Shown here one piece after another: positions 1 through 8,649 of a DNA stretch of 64,000 nt. A program made the position numbers and the translations under genes. The notes under the pieces are model-generated. The model did no database searches and was not told the DNA's origin. It saw only the letters and a list, made by a program, of their open reading frames with translations. Positions within the stretch are counted from its first letter, which is position 1. Every line of letters begins with the position of its first letter. The stretch comes from Sphingobacteriales bacterium (GTDB lineage Bacteria > Bacteroidota > Bacteroidia > Chitinophagales > UBA2359), in NCBI GenBank assembly GCA_016718845.1, contig JADKCK010000005.1, forward strand, positions 1 through 64,000, in the 5' to 3' direction.

Positions 1-2240
1 TCGGCGTAGCGGTTAATAAAATAGTTTCGGAAACGCTCGTTTTGCAAACTTTTCAGCCATACATTAATATAAGGGTTTGCTGGGTCTTGGTCTAACATAT
101 AGGCAATATGGTCAAAGTAGCAATCTGTCCATGAGTTGGGTGCTAAGGCAAGTTCTTGGTCTATGAGGCAAAAGCGCCATCTGTTGTTGCTGGTATTAGA
201 GCGGTATATTTTTATGTTGGTGCCAAAGTCAGTTCGGTATTGCCTGTCCTGATTGCCCGATAATATAATCAGGTGTACCATTGTAGGTCAAAGTGCTTAT
301 CTGCCAAGTTCCAATAAGCGGTATCGGCGGGGTTTAGGTTGTTAAAGGTTTCGTAGTCGTCAAAGAAACCATCAACCGAGCCTTCTACGGCTCTCAAAAC
401 ACCACCGCCCCAAGCACTTAACGACAAAATATCTGTTGAGTCGGCATCAGCACCTTCGAGGGTCTTGAAATATTCGGTGTCAAATTTTTCGCGTAGTTCG
501 TATAAACCCAAAGTAGGCTCCGTTTATGTATACGGTAATGGGTCGCCATGCCGAGAGTAGGTGTTTGTTTCGCCACACATTGCCTCTACTAACACGCATC
601 TTTATAGGGTAATGTTAGATACTGATTACCTGCCGTTTCGGAGATAAAATTGCTATATTTGGTTCGGTTGGGGCGGTTAGGGTATATTCGGGTACTCAAT
701 ACTACCATCGCCCAATACGCCATTGTCTAACTCTATCCTAAACGAGTGTTGCGGATTAGGGCGACTGCCACCCCAGCCGCCATCTATTTGCATGCCTGCT
801 TTTGGGCAAAATATCAGTTGTTAGAGTCGAGTCGAAATATTCAACGTATGCCGCTTTTTGCCAATCGAGTCCCCAATTGTCGAAAATGCCATTGGGTCCA
901 TATAGGTTTGCGTTGTCGGTAACAACCGATAAAATGGGAGTGGTATGTTGCACGCCCAATAAATACGAGGCTACGGCATTAGGGCTTGGCAAAATGGTGT
1001 CGGCAAAAGCCCTTGCTTTTAATACGCTCGAATAAAAAATGGGTATCGGCTCGCCCTCGTATAGGGTTGAACTGGTGCTTGGTTTCGCTGCCGTGGTGGT
1101 ATAGTAAATGTTTGATGGTGCCGTGTTGGGGTTGCTAATAATAACTTCAATTGGCTGACTATACAAACCAGCCGGCACCGGCAAATGGCGCCAGATATGT
1201 GAGTAAAGGGATAGATAAATCGTTGGTTGCGGTTGGCGTGGCAGTTTCAAAAAGTACTATATTGTCAGATGCGTTGGGGAAACTACCGGTGCTGTTGTCT
1301 AAATCTTGGCAGCTTACAAATAAACTACTTAACAATTGTTGAGTAGGCGAATAAAGATAAATTCTTTCGCCCGACCTCGAAATTTTGAAATTGGTATGTT
1401 GGTTATTATTAGGGTCTACGGATTCGAAGGTAGAGGATATTTCGTTGGTAGATACCATTTTTAGCTAATCTCTATATAATCGTATACGGTGTTGGGGTCG
1501 GTGTGTCTGCTACATTAAAAGCAAGGCTCGAAATATCACCCGCTGTTTATGCCTGCTGCATTTAGTTCTGATGCCAAAATAAGCATTTGATTTTGGCCCC
1601 CAATACCAATTGCCATAAGGTGCGGATAATTCAGTGGCCGAGTTTTGGACATTGCCAGAGCCTATCGTTAGTCCGTTTAGCTTCATGTTGGGTCGTAGGG
1701 CAACAGGTGTGCCATAATTAGCAAAGCATGCTGCCTCGCTACCATCTTGAAACGAAAAAGCCGAAGATAGAAATGGCGTGACACTTTGCCTAAAAACCGA
1801 GTTGCTGGTGTAGCCCGTTGAGCTATACGAGCAGGTACTAACCAATATGTTAGATACCCCATCCCAATAAAAAGGGGTATCAAATGGGTGGTTGTTCCAG
1901 CCTGTTGTTGGGTTATAGGTGCCAGTATTAACTACCGTTGTAAAACCCGAAATAGGTTTTCGGTCTTTTCCGCTACAAAAAATGGTTTTAAATTCGTTTG
2001 GCGGTAGTTTACGTTTGGAAAAGTCCATTTTGTTGGTTCGGTTTCGTTGTCGCTTAGTGCATAATTGAGCAAACTAAGGGTGTCGGGGGTGGTGTTGTAA
2101 ATTTCTATCCAGTCGGGATAGTCACCATTTTCGTCGGCTATGGCATTGTAGTTTTTGTTGCTACCTTCGTTAATTATTATTTGTGCGTGTAAATAGGTAG
2201 ATGTAAATATAAGAAATGAAATTAGTATTTTTTTAGGCAT
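1..2240 (-). CDS. CotH-kinase family secreted protein, frameshifted and cut by the window edge
   Basis: The minus-strand pieces read in order as a signal peptide, a lamin-tail-like domain (DWIEIYNTTPDTLSL), a chitobiase C-terminal-like segment near 1000-1150, and CotH-type sequence (TPILSVVTDNANLYG, then WRFCLIDQELALAPNSW near 120-185). CotH-family proteins are spore-coat-type protein kinases; secreted bacteroidotal versions with lamin-tail domains are common and mostly uncharacterised. The frame breaks near 2005, 1600, 1535, 1465 and again below 760. Several breaks are repaired by one base: an A is missing near 2005, a G is extra near 1535 and a C is missing near 1465. This looks more like poor sequence than decay. 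The start ATG is at 2240 and the C-terminus lies outside the window, so a T9SS sorting domain cannot be checked. The family call is fairly secure; activity cannot be judged. Confidence 0.7.
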
Positions 2241-2313
2241 ATAAATACTTTATTTGGGTGATTTAGGTAGTTTGTTTGATGAATTTGGGTGTTTGGTATT
2301 GGGCTTGCCCCTG

Positions 2314-2397
2314 TTTTGGGGGTGCCACCTACTAAACAATTTAGGGTAAGCCAAGCATCACCCCCAAAAAAGACATTTACCGCGTCAAGCGGGGCGG
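2314..2397 (+). repeat. Dispersed palindromic element, copy A
   Basis: This is one of four clear copies (also 8474-8556 inverted, 16187-16292 and 24131-24211). The layout is TTTGGGGGTGCCA, a spacer with ACTAAACAA and TTAGGG, ATCACCCCCAAAA, then a tail GACATTTACCGCGTCAAGC followed by GGGGC. GGGGGTG and CACCCCC can pair as a hairpin. It sits in the 430-bp gap between the divergently transcribed CotH-type gene and the FMN reductase gene. I see nothing else recognisable in that gap. Confidence 0.8.
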
Positions 2398-2670
2398 TGG
2401 CTTTGGTGGTTTGGGTGGCTTAGACGATATTATAAGAATAGTTTGGGCAATAAAAGGTTGCAAGTTGGTATCTAAAATAACATCAGGTGGTATGGGTTGC
2501 AAAAGTAGCATAAAAACAACAGAGTATCAAACTTTTGGGTTATTTAAACGCACATTTTAATAAATGCTTTTGTGTGTTTAGGTATGATTAAAAAAATAGC
2601 TGTTCTAAAAACCTTGGGTAGATAATTGTTTAGAGTTACAAATTTTATTCAGTAAATTAAGGCATAAATA

Positions 2671-3237
2671 TTGAAAATCGTTGTTTTATTAGGTAGTATA
2701 CGCATAGGCAGACACACACACAAAGCCGCCGAGTACTTGTGTTGGTGTTTAAATGAGCACCCAAGCATAACACAGGTAGACCTTTGGGATTTGGCGAGCC
2801 ACCCGCTACCCATGATGGAAACGCCAATTAAGCCAAATATGGAGTTGGAAAACGCTTCCCACAAACTAAGCCAGTTACTAACCCAAGCCGATGGCATAGT
2901 GTTGGTATCGCCCGAGTACCACGGTAGTTATACGGGGGTACTTAAAAATGCCCTTGATTACTTAGGCACCGAGTTTAAGCGCAAACCCGTAGGGGTAGCC
3001 GTTACGGGTAGTGGTAAAATGGGGGGCATTAACGCATCGGTGCAAATGCAGCATTTGGTACTTTCGATGGGTTGCTTTGCAATGCCACAAAAACTATTGG
3101 TACCATTTGTAGATACTGCTTTTGACGACAATGGACAACCCAAAGAAAACACCCTAAAAAACAGTTTCGATAAATTTGTTACCGAAATGATTTGGCTTAC
3201 CGAAGCCATTACCAATCAAAAAAACAACCAACAATAA
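2671..3237 (+). CDS. NADPH-dependent FMN reductase family protein
   Basis: This 188-aa protein has the flavodoxin-like fold of NAD(P)H-dependent FMN reductases. The N-terminal strand and phosphate loop are clear (KIVVLLGSIRIGRHT, residues 2-16). A second flavin-contact motif, SPEYHGSYTGVLKNALDYL, lies near residues 79-97 and is typical of the family. Such enzymes reduce FMN, quinones or azo compounds in the cytoplasm; the substrate cannot be told from sequence. The start codon is TTG at 2671. It places Met-Lys-Ile-Val-Val exactly where the family begins, and no upstream ATG is in frame. The gene stands alone and converges on ubiX. Confidence 0.85.
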   Translation: MKIVVLLGSIRIGRHTHKAAEYLCWCLNEHPSITQVDLWDLASHPLPMMETPIKPNMELENASHKLSQLLTQADGIVLVSPEYHGSYTGVLKNALDYLGTEFKRKPVGVAVTGSGKMGGINASVQMQHLVLSMGCFAMPQKLLVPFVDTAFDDNGQPKENTLKNSFDKFVTEMIWLTEAITNQKNNQQ

Positions 3238-3599
3238 GTATTTAATCTTTTATTGTCACAAATTTGGCAAATGTAGCCTTTTTTGGGATAAATGAAACGT
3301 TTCTGCCATTTGGGGCGTATAAAACAGCATTAGCTGTGATAGATAGCCCCAAAAACTAAACTTTCGGTTAAATTACACATTTATTTGTGGTAACATAATA
3401 AAAAATTTTTTTCGTAAAATCCTGTGACCTAAAATTAATTTTGCGTTAGTTGTTTTTTTTCTGAAAGTACACTAAAAATTAGCTAGTTACAAAATTTTAT
3501 TTTTACAAACTAGTGCATAGCGTGTATATAGATTGCCCTACTATACAAAAAAAAAACATTTTGGAAACCCAAAAAAAGATACAAAATTCAAAATAAGCG
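3238..3599. other. AT-rich intergenic stretch between convergent genes
   Basis: This 362-bp gap separates the convergent FMN reductase and ubiX genes. It is very AT-rich with several A and T runs. A TAATTTTG box matching the -7 consensus lies at 3436-3443 but has no open frame downstream, so it may be chance or drive an unannotated short RNA. No convincing terminator hairpin or gene is visible. Confidence 0.5.
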
Positions 3600-4163
3600 C
3601 TACCTTTGCCCCCACCTAAAAGAAGGCAATTCAAAACCAGCTAAATCTAAGGCTCTATCAACTACTGTAGCGGCTAACTCCTCGAAAGATTGAGGACGGC
3701 TGTAAAACGAAGGAGACGCTGGACAAATGATGCCACCCGCTTCGGTCAACATTTTCATGTTGTTTAAATGTATGAGGCTGTACGGAGTATCCCTTACCAT
3801 CAAAATCAACTTTCGTCGCTCCTTAAGTATTACATCTGCCGCTCGGGTAATTAAGTCGTCCGAGATGCCATGCGTAATTCTGCTTAGTGTTCCCATAGAA
3901 CAAGGGCAAACTAACATAACATTGTATTTGGCAGACCCCGATGCAAAAGGAGCAAAAAAATCGCCTTTGGCATAAAATTTGAAAGGATACTGCTCGTAAC
4001 TATTGTTGCCTAGCTCGTAAGCCCAAACATCTTTGGCATTGTTCGACATAACAACCCCTACCGAGTCTATTTGCTCTTCGAGCAATAATAGTTTATCAAA
4101 TAAAACCTTTGTGTAAATCGAGCCACTTGCTCCGGTTACAGCTACTACTAATTTGTGCTTCAT
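3600..4163 (-). CDS. ubiX: Flavin prenyltransferase UbiX
   Basis: The 187-aa product is full length for UbiX/Pad1. This enzyme transfers a dimethylallyl group to reduced FMN to make prenylated FMN, the cofactor of UbiD-type decarboxylases. Family features seen are the N-terminal nucleotide loop VVAVTGASGSIY (residues 6-17), the CPCSMGTLSRITHGISDDLITRA region (residues 87-109) and the PLxL-like ERRKLILMVRDTPYS stretch (115-129). The start is ATG at 4163. No ubiD lies next to it in this window, so the partner must be elsewhere. The gene is monocistronic as far as can be seen and converges on the FMN reductase gene. Confidence 0.93.
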   Translation of the reverse strand: MKHKLVVAVTGASGSIYTKVLFDKLLLLEEQIDSVGVVMSNNAKDVWAYELGNNSYEQYPFKFYAKGDFFAPFASGSAKYNVMLVCPCSMGTLSRITHGISDDLITRAADVILKERRKLILMVRDTPYSLIHLNNMKMLTEAGGIICPASPSFYSRPQSFEELAATVVDRALDLAGFELPSFRWGQR

Positions 4164-4338
4164 TACTTTGTTTTTAACTTTTTTTCAAAAAAAACAGGAC
4201 ATGTATAGGTGCTTTCAAAAAAAGCCCGTACCTTGCAGCCCGTTCCAGATACTTTACTACAATAAGATTGTTTTTTTATTTTTCTAAACTTTTTTGCAAT
4301 ACCAAAATTCTAAACTTTTAAACTAACACGCATCAGCT

Positions 4339-4923
4339 ATGAGTAAATTTTTCGTAATTATGCTCACTGTTTGCTGCATTACCCTTATGTCATTCCGCCT
4401 GACTAATGGTGACCAGCCAACAACTAACAATGGAGATACACAAATTCACTGGCTTACTTTTGACGAAGCTGTAAAGAAAAACCAAGAGGCTCCTAAAAAA
4501 GTAATCGTTGATTTGTATACAGGTTGGTGCACATGGTGTACCAAAATGGATAAAGCAACTTTTCAGCACCCGGCTATTGCCAAATATATCAACGATAACT
4601 TCTATGCTGTGAAGTTAGATGCAGAAATGCGCAATACCATTCATTTCAAAAACAACGACTACGTTTATCGTTCAGGTGAAGGTAAAGAAGGTGTTAATGA
4701 AATAGCCGTGTTTTTAACACGTGGTAAATTAAATTACCCCTCTGTAGTTTTTTTAGACGAAGCAATGAGCAATCCACAACCAATAGCTGGATTCCAAAGC
4801 CCTATTCGTATGGATAAACTGCTAAAATATTTTGGTGAAAACCACTACCGTCGCGTAGATTGGGGGTTGTTTAACCAAGTATACAAATCTCCTTTGGAAG
4901 CTACCTTCAAAACGAACAACTAA
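4339..4923 (+). CDS. Secreted thioredoxin-fold protein with CTWC active site
   Basis: The 194-aa product starts with a hydrophobic export signal (residues 4-20) followed by a thioredoxin-like domain. The redox motif is GWCTWC with cysteines at 64 and 67, after the strand KVIVDLYT, as in DUF255-like and DsbD-gamma-like thioredoxins. A conserved proline-containing segment, LNYPSVVFLD, supplies the cis-Pro loop. It probably acts as a periplasmic thiol-disulfide reductase or isomerase; the partner is unknown. The cytoplasmic domain of a DsbD is not present nearby. The start ATG is at 4339. An imperfect TACCTTG box lies at about 4229-4235, but I would not call it a promoter with confidence. Confidence 0.82.
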   Translation: MSKFFVIMLTVCCITLMSFRLTNGDQPTTNNGDTQIHWLTFDEAVKKNQEAPKKVIVDLYTGWCTWCTKMDKATFQHPAIAKYINDNFYAVKLDAEMRNTIHFKNNDYVYRSGEGKEGVNEIAVFLTRGKLNYPSVVFLDEAMSNPQPIAGFQSPIRMDKLLKYFGENHYRRVDWGLFNQVYKSPLEATFKTNN

Positions 4924-5132
4924 AACCTCGTTTTGTTCAAAAAAGACGCTTTCATTATCACACTCACTAAAGACACCGAGGTAGTAAATTTTTTACCGAA
5001 GCGTATTTTTGATAGAAATAACATTAGCCCTCAACTAATTAATTTAAAGCATTAATGCCTGAAAATCAGTTGATTATATAGGGTTGAAAAAAAAATTTCT
5101 ACAAAGAGATGCAAAATTAAAAAAAAAAGCAC

Positions 5133-5140
5133 TACCTTTG
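5133..5140 (+). promoter_or_regulatory. Bacteroidota -7 box (TACCTTTG) with a long leader
   Basis: TACCTTTG is a perfect match to TAnnTTTG and lies in the 397-bp gap before the peptidoglycan-binding repeat gene. If transcription starts about 7 bases downstream, the leader is roughly 175 nt. That is long compared with other genes here. The rest of the gap, 4924-5130, is AT-rich with no gene seen. Confidence 0.7.
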
Positions 5141-5320
5141 CACCGCGTTTTTAAGGTAATGTCAAGGTTTTGTAAGGTTTTTAAAATTCTTAGAATTGTG
5201 ACATTTTACAGACTATTGTGTCTTATTTTAAAACGCCAGAAACTTAGGATATAACATCCTTACATTTCTCTTTATTGGGCTATTATTGTTTAACATTTTA
5301 ATAAAAAATTATCAAGCATT

Positions 5321-6268
5321 ATGAGAACTTTCAAAGGTTTACTCTTGGTATTAGGTTTTGCAGCAGTTAATACTGCCACAGTTTTTGCACAAGGCGATGA
5401 TTTGCCACCAAATCCAGTAGCTGGCAAATGCTACGCAAAGTGTTTGGCTCCTGATCAGTACGAAACAGTTACTGACCAAATTTTGCTAAAAGAAGCTTCT
5501 TCTCGCATCGAAATCGTTCCTGCTGTATATGAAACAGCAACCGAACAAATCTTAGTGAAAGAAGGCTTCAAAGTATTGGAAATCGTTCCTGCTACTTTTA
5601 CCACTCAAACAGAAGAAATTATGGTGAAAGAAGCTTCTAAACGCCTAAACTATGTTCCACCTGTTTATGAAACAGTAAGCGAGCAAATGTTAATTTCTCC
5701 AGCTACTACTAAATGGACAAAAGGCCGTGCCGACAGAAGCTGTTTGAACGAAGACCCAGAAAAATGTAAAGTATGGTGTTTGAGCGAAGTACCTGCTCAA
5801 TACAAAACCGTTACTAAACAAGTGTTGCGTACTCCTGCTTCTACTACAGAAGTGCCAATTCCAGCAGAATACAAAACTATCAGCAAAGCTGTAGTACAAA
5901 CTCCTGCAAACACCCGCGAACGCGAAGTGCCAGCAGAATACCGTACTATCACCAAACAAGTATTGCGTACTCCTGCTTCTACTCGCGAAGTAGAAATTCC
6001 AGCAGAATACAGCACTATCTCTAGCAAAAAATTAGTTAAAGCCGGTGGCTTTACTGACTGGGTTGAAGTAATGTGCGAATCTAAAGTTACTAGCGGTAAA
6101 ATCTCTCAAATTCAATCTGCTCTTCGCGCTAAAGGTTACGACCCAGGTGCAACAGATAACGTATTAGGAGCTAAAACTCGCGAAGCTTTAACAAAATTCC
6201 AAAAAGACAACAACTTGCCAGTTGGTAATCTTAACGTAGAAACTATGCGTGCATTAGGCGTTGAATAA
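5321..6268 (+). CDS. Exported repeat protein with C-terminal peptidoglycan-binding domain
   Basis: The 315-aa product has a signal peptide (residues 1-24, ending VFAQ). About eight degenerate repeats of roughly 24-28 residues follow, built on (V/I)PAxYxTxxxQ(V/I)Lxx(P/E)A(S/N), between residues 45 and 235. The C-terminal 60 residues form a peptidoglycan-binding-like domain (ISQIQSALRAKGYDPG, TREALTKFQKDNNLP). The repeats alternate polar and hydrophobic residues and are probably beta-rich. The domain suggests a periplasmic or outer-membrane-associated cell-wall binder; no catalytic domain is seen. Cysteines cluster near residues 38-42 and 146-157. The gene has its own promoter (5133) and a strong terminator (6291), so it is probably a highly expressed single-gene unit. 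The exact function is unknown. Confidence 0.8.
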   Translation: MRTFKGLLLVLGFAAVNTATVFAQGDDLPPNPVAGKCYAKCLAPDQYETVTDQILLKEASSRIEIVPAVYETATEQILVKEGFKVLEIVPATFTTQTEEIMVKEASKRLNYVPPVYETVSEQMLISPATTKWTKGRADRSCLNEDPEKCKVWCLSEVPAQYKTVTKQVLRTPASTTEVPIPAEYKTISKAVVQTPANTREREVPAEYRTITKQVLRTPASTREVEIPAEYSTISSKKLVKAGGFTDWVEVMCESKVTSGKISQIQSALRAKGYDPGATDNVLGAKTREALTKFQKDNNLPVGNLNVETMRALGVE

Positions 6269-6290
6269 TCAACCCTATTGAACATACAAA

Positions 6291-6325
6291 AAACCTCCAA
6301 CCTTTTTAAGGTTGGAGGTTTTTTT
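6291..6325 (+). terminator. Rho-independent terminator after the repeat protein gene
   Basis: AACCTCCAACCTT pairs with AAGGTTGGAGGTT, followed by a T run. It starts about 22 bp after the stop codon. Confidence 0.92.
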
Positions 6326-6361
6326 GTGTAAAAAATACATGCTACTTTTAAAATATAAAAC

Positions 6362-6397
6362 AAAAAACGCCAAACCAAATGGTTCGGCGTTTTTTTT
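6362..6397 (-). terminator. Hairpin terminator downstream of ytxJ (bidirectional)
   Basis: AAAAACGCC and GGCGTTTTT form a stem with an inner ACC/GGT pair. A and T runs flank both sides, so it can stop transcription in either direction. It lies 14 bp beyond the ytxJ stop codon. Confidence 0.88.
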
Positions 6398-6410
6398 AGT
6401 AAGTAAATGA

Positions 6411-6764
6411 TTAAACTGCTCGGTAATGCAATAATTGCTCATCAATTTCAGTTACCGAAATGGCATTGTGGGTTTCTTCATAAACACACTCGCCATCTAC
6501 AATCAATAGCACTTGTGGTGATTGATGCTCTACCTCAAAAAAATCAGCTACCCGATTAGAGACACTTCTATTACTTAGCAAATCTAAATAATAGGGCTCT
6601 AAAATAGCAGCATCAAAGTTCCAATTGCGCTCCAAACGCGATTTGGCAGTTGTGCTGATAGAGCAACGCGTACTATGTTTAAAAATTAAACAAGGTACGG
6701 TTTTCGACCTTTCGGCTATTTGCTCAACCCCTTGCTCCGTATTTAAAGCAATCCAGTTTGTCAT
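6411..6764 (-). CDS. ytxJ: Bacillithiol-system redox protein YtxJ
   Basis: The 117-aa product is a small thioredoxin-fold protein of the YtxJ family. The key motif is FKHSTRCSIS with a single active-site cysteine at residue 34. The cis-Pro loop is in SPQVLLIVDGE, and the C-terminal helix is typical of the family. YtxJ proteins are monothiol bacilliredoxin-like proteins that co-occur with bacillithiol synthesis genes; the role in de-bacillithiolation is inferred from that. The start ATG at 6764 lies 2 bp after the stop of a 48-codon lipoprotein gene on the same strand, so the two are almost certainly cotranscribed. A terminator lies directly downstream. Confidence 0.9.
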   Translation of the reverse strand: MTNWIALNTEQGVEQIAERSKTVPCLIFKHSTRCSISTTAKSRLERNWNFDAAILEPYYLDLLSNRSVSNRVADFFEVEHQSPQVLLIVDGECVYEETHNAISVTEIDEQLLHYRAV

Positions 6765-6765
6765 A

Positions 6766-6912
6766 TTAACAAATATTTTCGGCAGATTCTTCTACCTGAG
6801 TGATATGCCCCGGACAACCCGAACCTCTGTGACACGAACTAAAAGTAACAGCAATGCCCGTTACTACTACAGTAACCAAAGCTAATTGTTTAGCAAAAGC
6901 GATAAACCTCAT
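6766..6912 (-). CDS. Small (48-aa) predicted lipoprotein upstream of ytxJ
   Basis: An ATG at 6912 opens a 48-codon frame with a hydrophobic signal segment (residues 8-22) and a lipobox-like TFSSC. It is followed by the short tail HRGSGCPGH and an acidic end. The next codon block is the ytxJ start, 2 bp after the stop, so it looks like the first gene of a two-gene unit. I prefer this start to an in-frame upstream one at 6984 because it gives a compact signal peptide. The function is unknown; the extra cysteine in SGCPG could bind a metal or a thiol. Confidence 0.65.
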   Translation of the reverse strand: MRFIAFAKQLALVTVVVTGIAVTFSSCHRGSGCPGHITQVEESAENIC

Positions 6913-7009
6913 GATTATTATTTTTTTTGTGAAATAGTTTGATAGTTGCTTATGTTTAGACAGTAAAAAGACAAAAAGGTTCACAATCTTTCAAATAAAA
7001 ACGCACAAT

Positions 7010-7042
7010 TTTGCATTTTATTGTGTAAAATGACTAAATTTG
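7010..7042 (+). promoter_or_regulatory. Promoter of mpl (TTTG / TAAATTTG)
   Basis: TTTG at 7010-7013 and TAAATTTG at 7035-7042 are 21 bp apart, close to the Bacteroidota -33/-7 spacing. The in-frame TTG at 7040 lies inside the -7 box and so cannot be the translation start. The GTG at 7055 follows within about 6 bases of the predicted transcript start. Confidence 0.75.
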
Positions 7043-7054
7043 CGCAAAAAAAAC

Positions 7055-8410
7055 GTGAAGCACATTCATTTTATTGCCATTGGCGGCAGCGTAATGCACC
7101 AATTGGCTATTTGTTTACAACAACAAGGCTGGATAGTAACTGGCTCGGACGATGAAATTTTTGAACCCGCACGTACCAATCTTCAAAAAAACGGATTGTT
7201 ACCTGCCAACGAAGGCTGGTTCCCCGAAAAAATCACCCCGCAACTCGATGCGGTTATTGTGGGCATGCACGCCAAACCCAACAACCCCGAACTGTTAAAG
7301 GCACAGGCATTGCAAATCCCTATCCACTCGTATCCTCAATACATCTACGAGCATGCCCGCAATAAAACCCGTATTGTAATAGGTGGTAGCCATGGCAAAA
7401 CCACCGTCACCTCTATGATTATGCACGTATTGCGGTATTGTAATTTCGATTTCGACTATTTGGTAGGAGCCAAATTAGCCGATTTTGACTCGGCTGTCCG
7501 GCTAACTACCCAAGCACCCTATATCATTATCGAGGGCGACGAATACCTCGCTTCGCCACTCACGCCCCAACCCAAATTTCATTTCTATCAACCCAATATA
7601 GCACTACTTACGGGTATCGCCTGGGATCATATCAACGTTTTCCCTACTTTCGAGTATTATTTAGAGCAGTTCCGCTTGTTTCTGCAAAGTATGCCACAAA
7701 ATGCCACCCTTATTTATAATACCGAAGACCCAAATGTAACACAACTAGCACTCGAAGCAACATATTTGCATCAAATACCATACCAAACACCGCCATACAA
7801 AGTAACCCAAAACACCACGCTTTTATTAACCAATCAAGGTAACATTCAGTTGCAGGTGTTTGGCAAACACAACCTACAAAATTTGGCAGGTGCCATGTTG
7901 GTGTGTCAACAATTGGGTATTACCAATCAACAATTTTATCAAGCTATACAAACATTTAAAGGCGCCGCACGCCGCTTAGAGTTGCTTGCCCAAAACGATA
8001 CATGTAGCATCTATAAAGATTTTGCCCATGCCCCATCTAAGGTAAAAGCCACCACCAATGCCGTAAAAGAGTATCACCCAACACGCCGTTTGATAGCCTG
8101 TTTTGAGCTACACACCTACAGTAGTCTAAACAAAGATTTTTTACCTCAATACCAAAATACCTTGCAAGCCGCCGACCAAGCCATCGTGTTTTTCGATGAA
8201 CATACCTTTGCCATAAAACAACTGCCCATCTTAACCCTCAACGAGGTGCAACAAGGCTTCGACCGCTCCGACCTGCTCGTTTTTACCCAACCCGATGCCC
8301 TACTTAACCACCTAAATAACCTTAATTACCAAAACACCGATTTGTTACTCATGAGTTCGGGCAACTTTGGAGGCATTGACCTAAACATATTGACCAATAA
8401 GTTACAATGA
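7055..8410 (+). CDS. mpl: UDP-MurNAc:L-Ala-gamma-D-Glu-meso-DAP ligase (Mpl)
   Basis: This is a Mur ligase of about 451 aa from the chosen GTG at 7055. Mpl joins recovered tripeptide to UDP-MurNAc in the cytoplasm during cell-wall recycling. It begins with the Mur N-terminal motif HIHFIAIGGSVMHQLA; Mpl and MurC share this form, with GGS in place of G-I-G-G-x-G-M. The ATP loop is GGSHGKTTVTSM near residue 112. The central ligand regions (IIEGDEYL, LLTGIAWDHINVFPT) and C-terminal domain (KDFAHAPSKVKAT) also match. EGDEY and AWDHINVFPT favour Mpl over MurC. The predicted transcript would be almost leaderless. No other cell-wall gene is adjacent. Confidence 0.9.
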   Translation: MKHIHFIAIGGSVMHQLAICLQQQGWIVTGSDDEIFEPARTNLQKNGLLPANEGWFPEKITPQLDAVIVGMHAKPNNPELLKAQALQIPIHSYPQYIYEHARNKTRIVIGGSHGKTTVTSMIMHVLRYCNFDFDYLVGAKLADFDSAVRLTTQAPYIIIEGDEYLASPLTPQPKFHFYQPNIALLTGIAWDHINVFPTFEYYLEQFRLFLQSMPQNATLIYNTEDPNVTQLALEATYLHQIPYQTPPYKVTQNTTLLLTNQGNIQLQVFGKHNLQNLAGAMLVCQQLGITNQQFYQAIQTFKGAARRLELLAQNDTCSIYKDFAHAPSKVKATTNAVKEYHPTRRLIACFELHTYSSLNKDFLPQYQNTLQAADQAIVFFDEHTFAIKQLPILTLNEVQQGFDRSDLLVFTQPDALLNHLNNLNYQNTDLLLMSSGNFGGIDLNILTNKLQ

Positions 8411-8473
8411 TATTTTAATCAATACCAAAATAAAAATACTAACAGCATACCAATAACACAAACAGCTTGCGCC

Positions 8474-8556
8474 TGCCCCGCTTGACGCGGTAAATGTCTC
8501 TTTTGGGGGTGATGATTGGCATACCCTAAGTTGACTAGTGAGTGGCACCCCCAGAG
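8474..8556 (-). repeat. Dispersed palindromic element, copy B (inverted)
   Basis: On the minus strand this reads like copy A: GGGGGTGCCAC, TTAGGGTATGCC, ATCACCCCCAAAAG, then ACATTTACCGCGTCAAGC and GGGGC. It fills much of the 239-bp gap between mpl and the amidase gene. Confidence 0.8.
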
Positions 8557-8649
8557 AAAGGTAAGCGCAGTACCAATACAACTCTTATTTTACCTAACAC
8601 AAAATACCTACATCATCTACTATCAACTCAAAAGTAAACACCTTACACC

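Noticed and set aside
3601..3608. TACCTTTG as a plus-strand promoter
   Set aside because: It lies in the last codons of ubiX on the other strand and no plus-strand gene follows for 700 bp.
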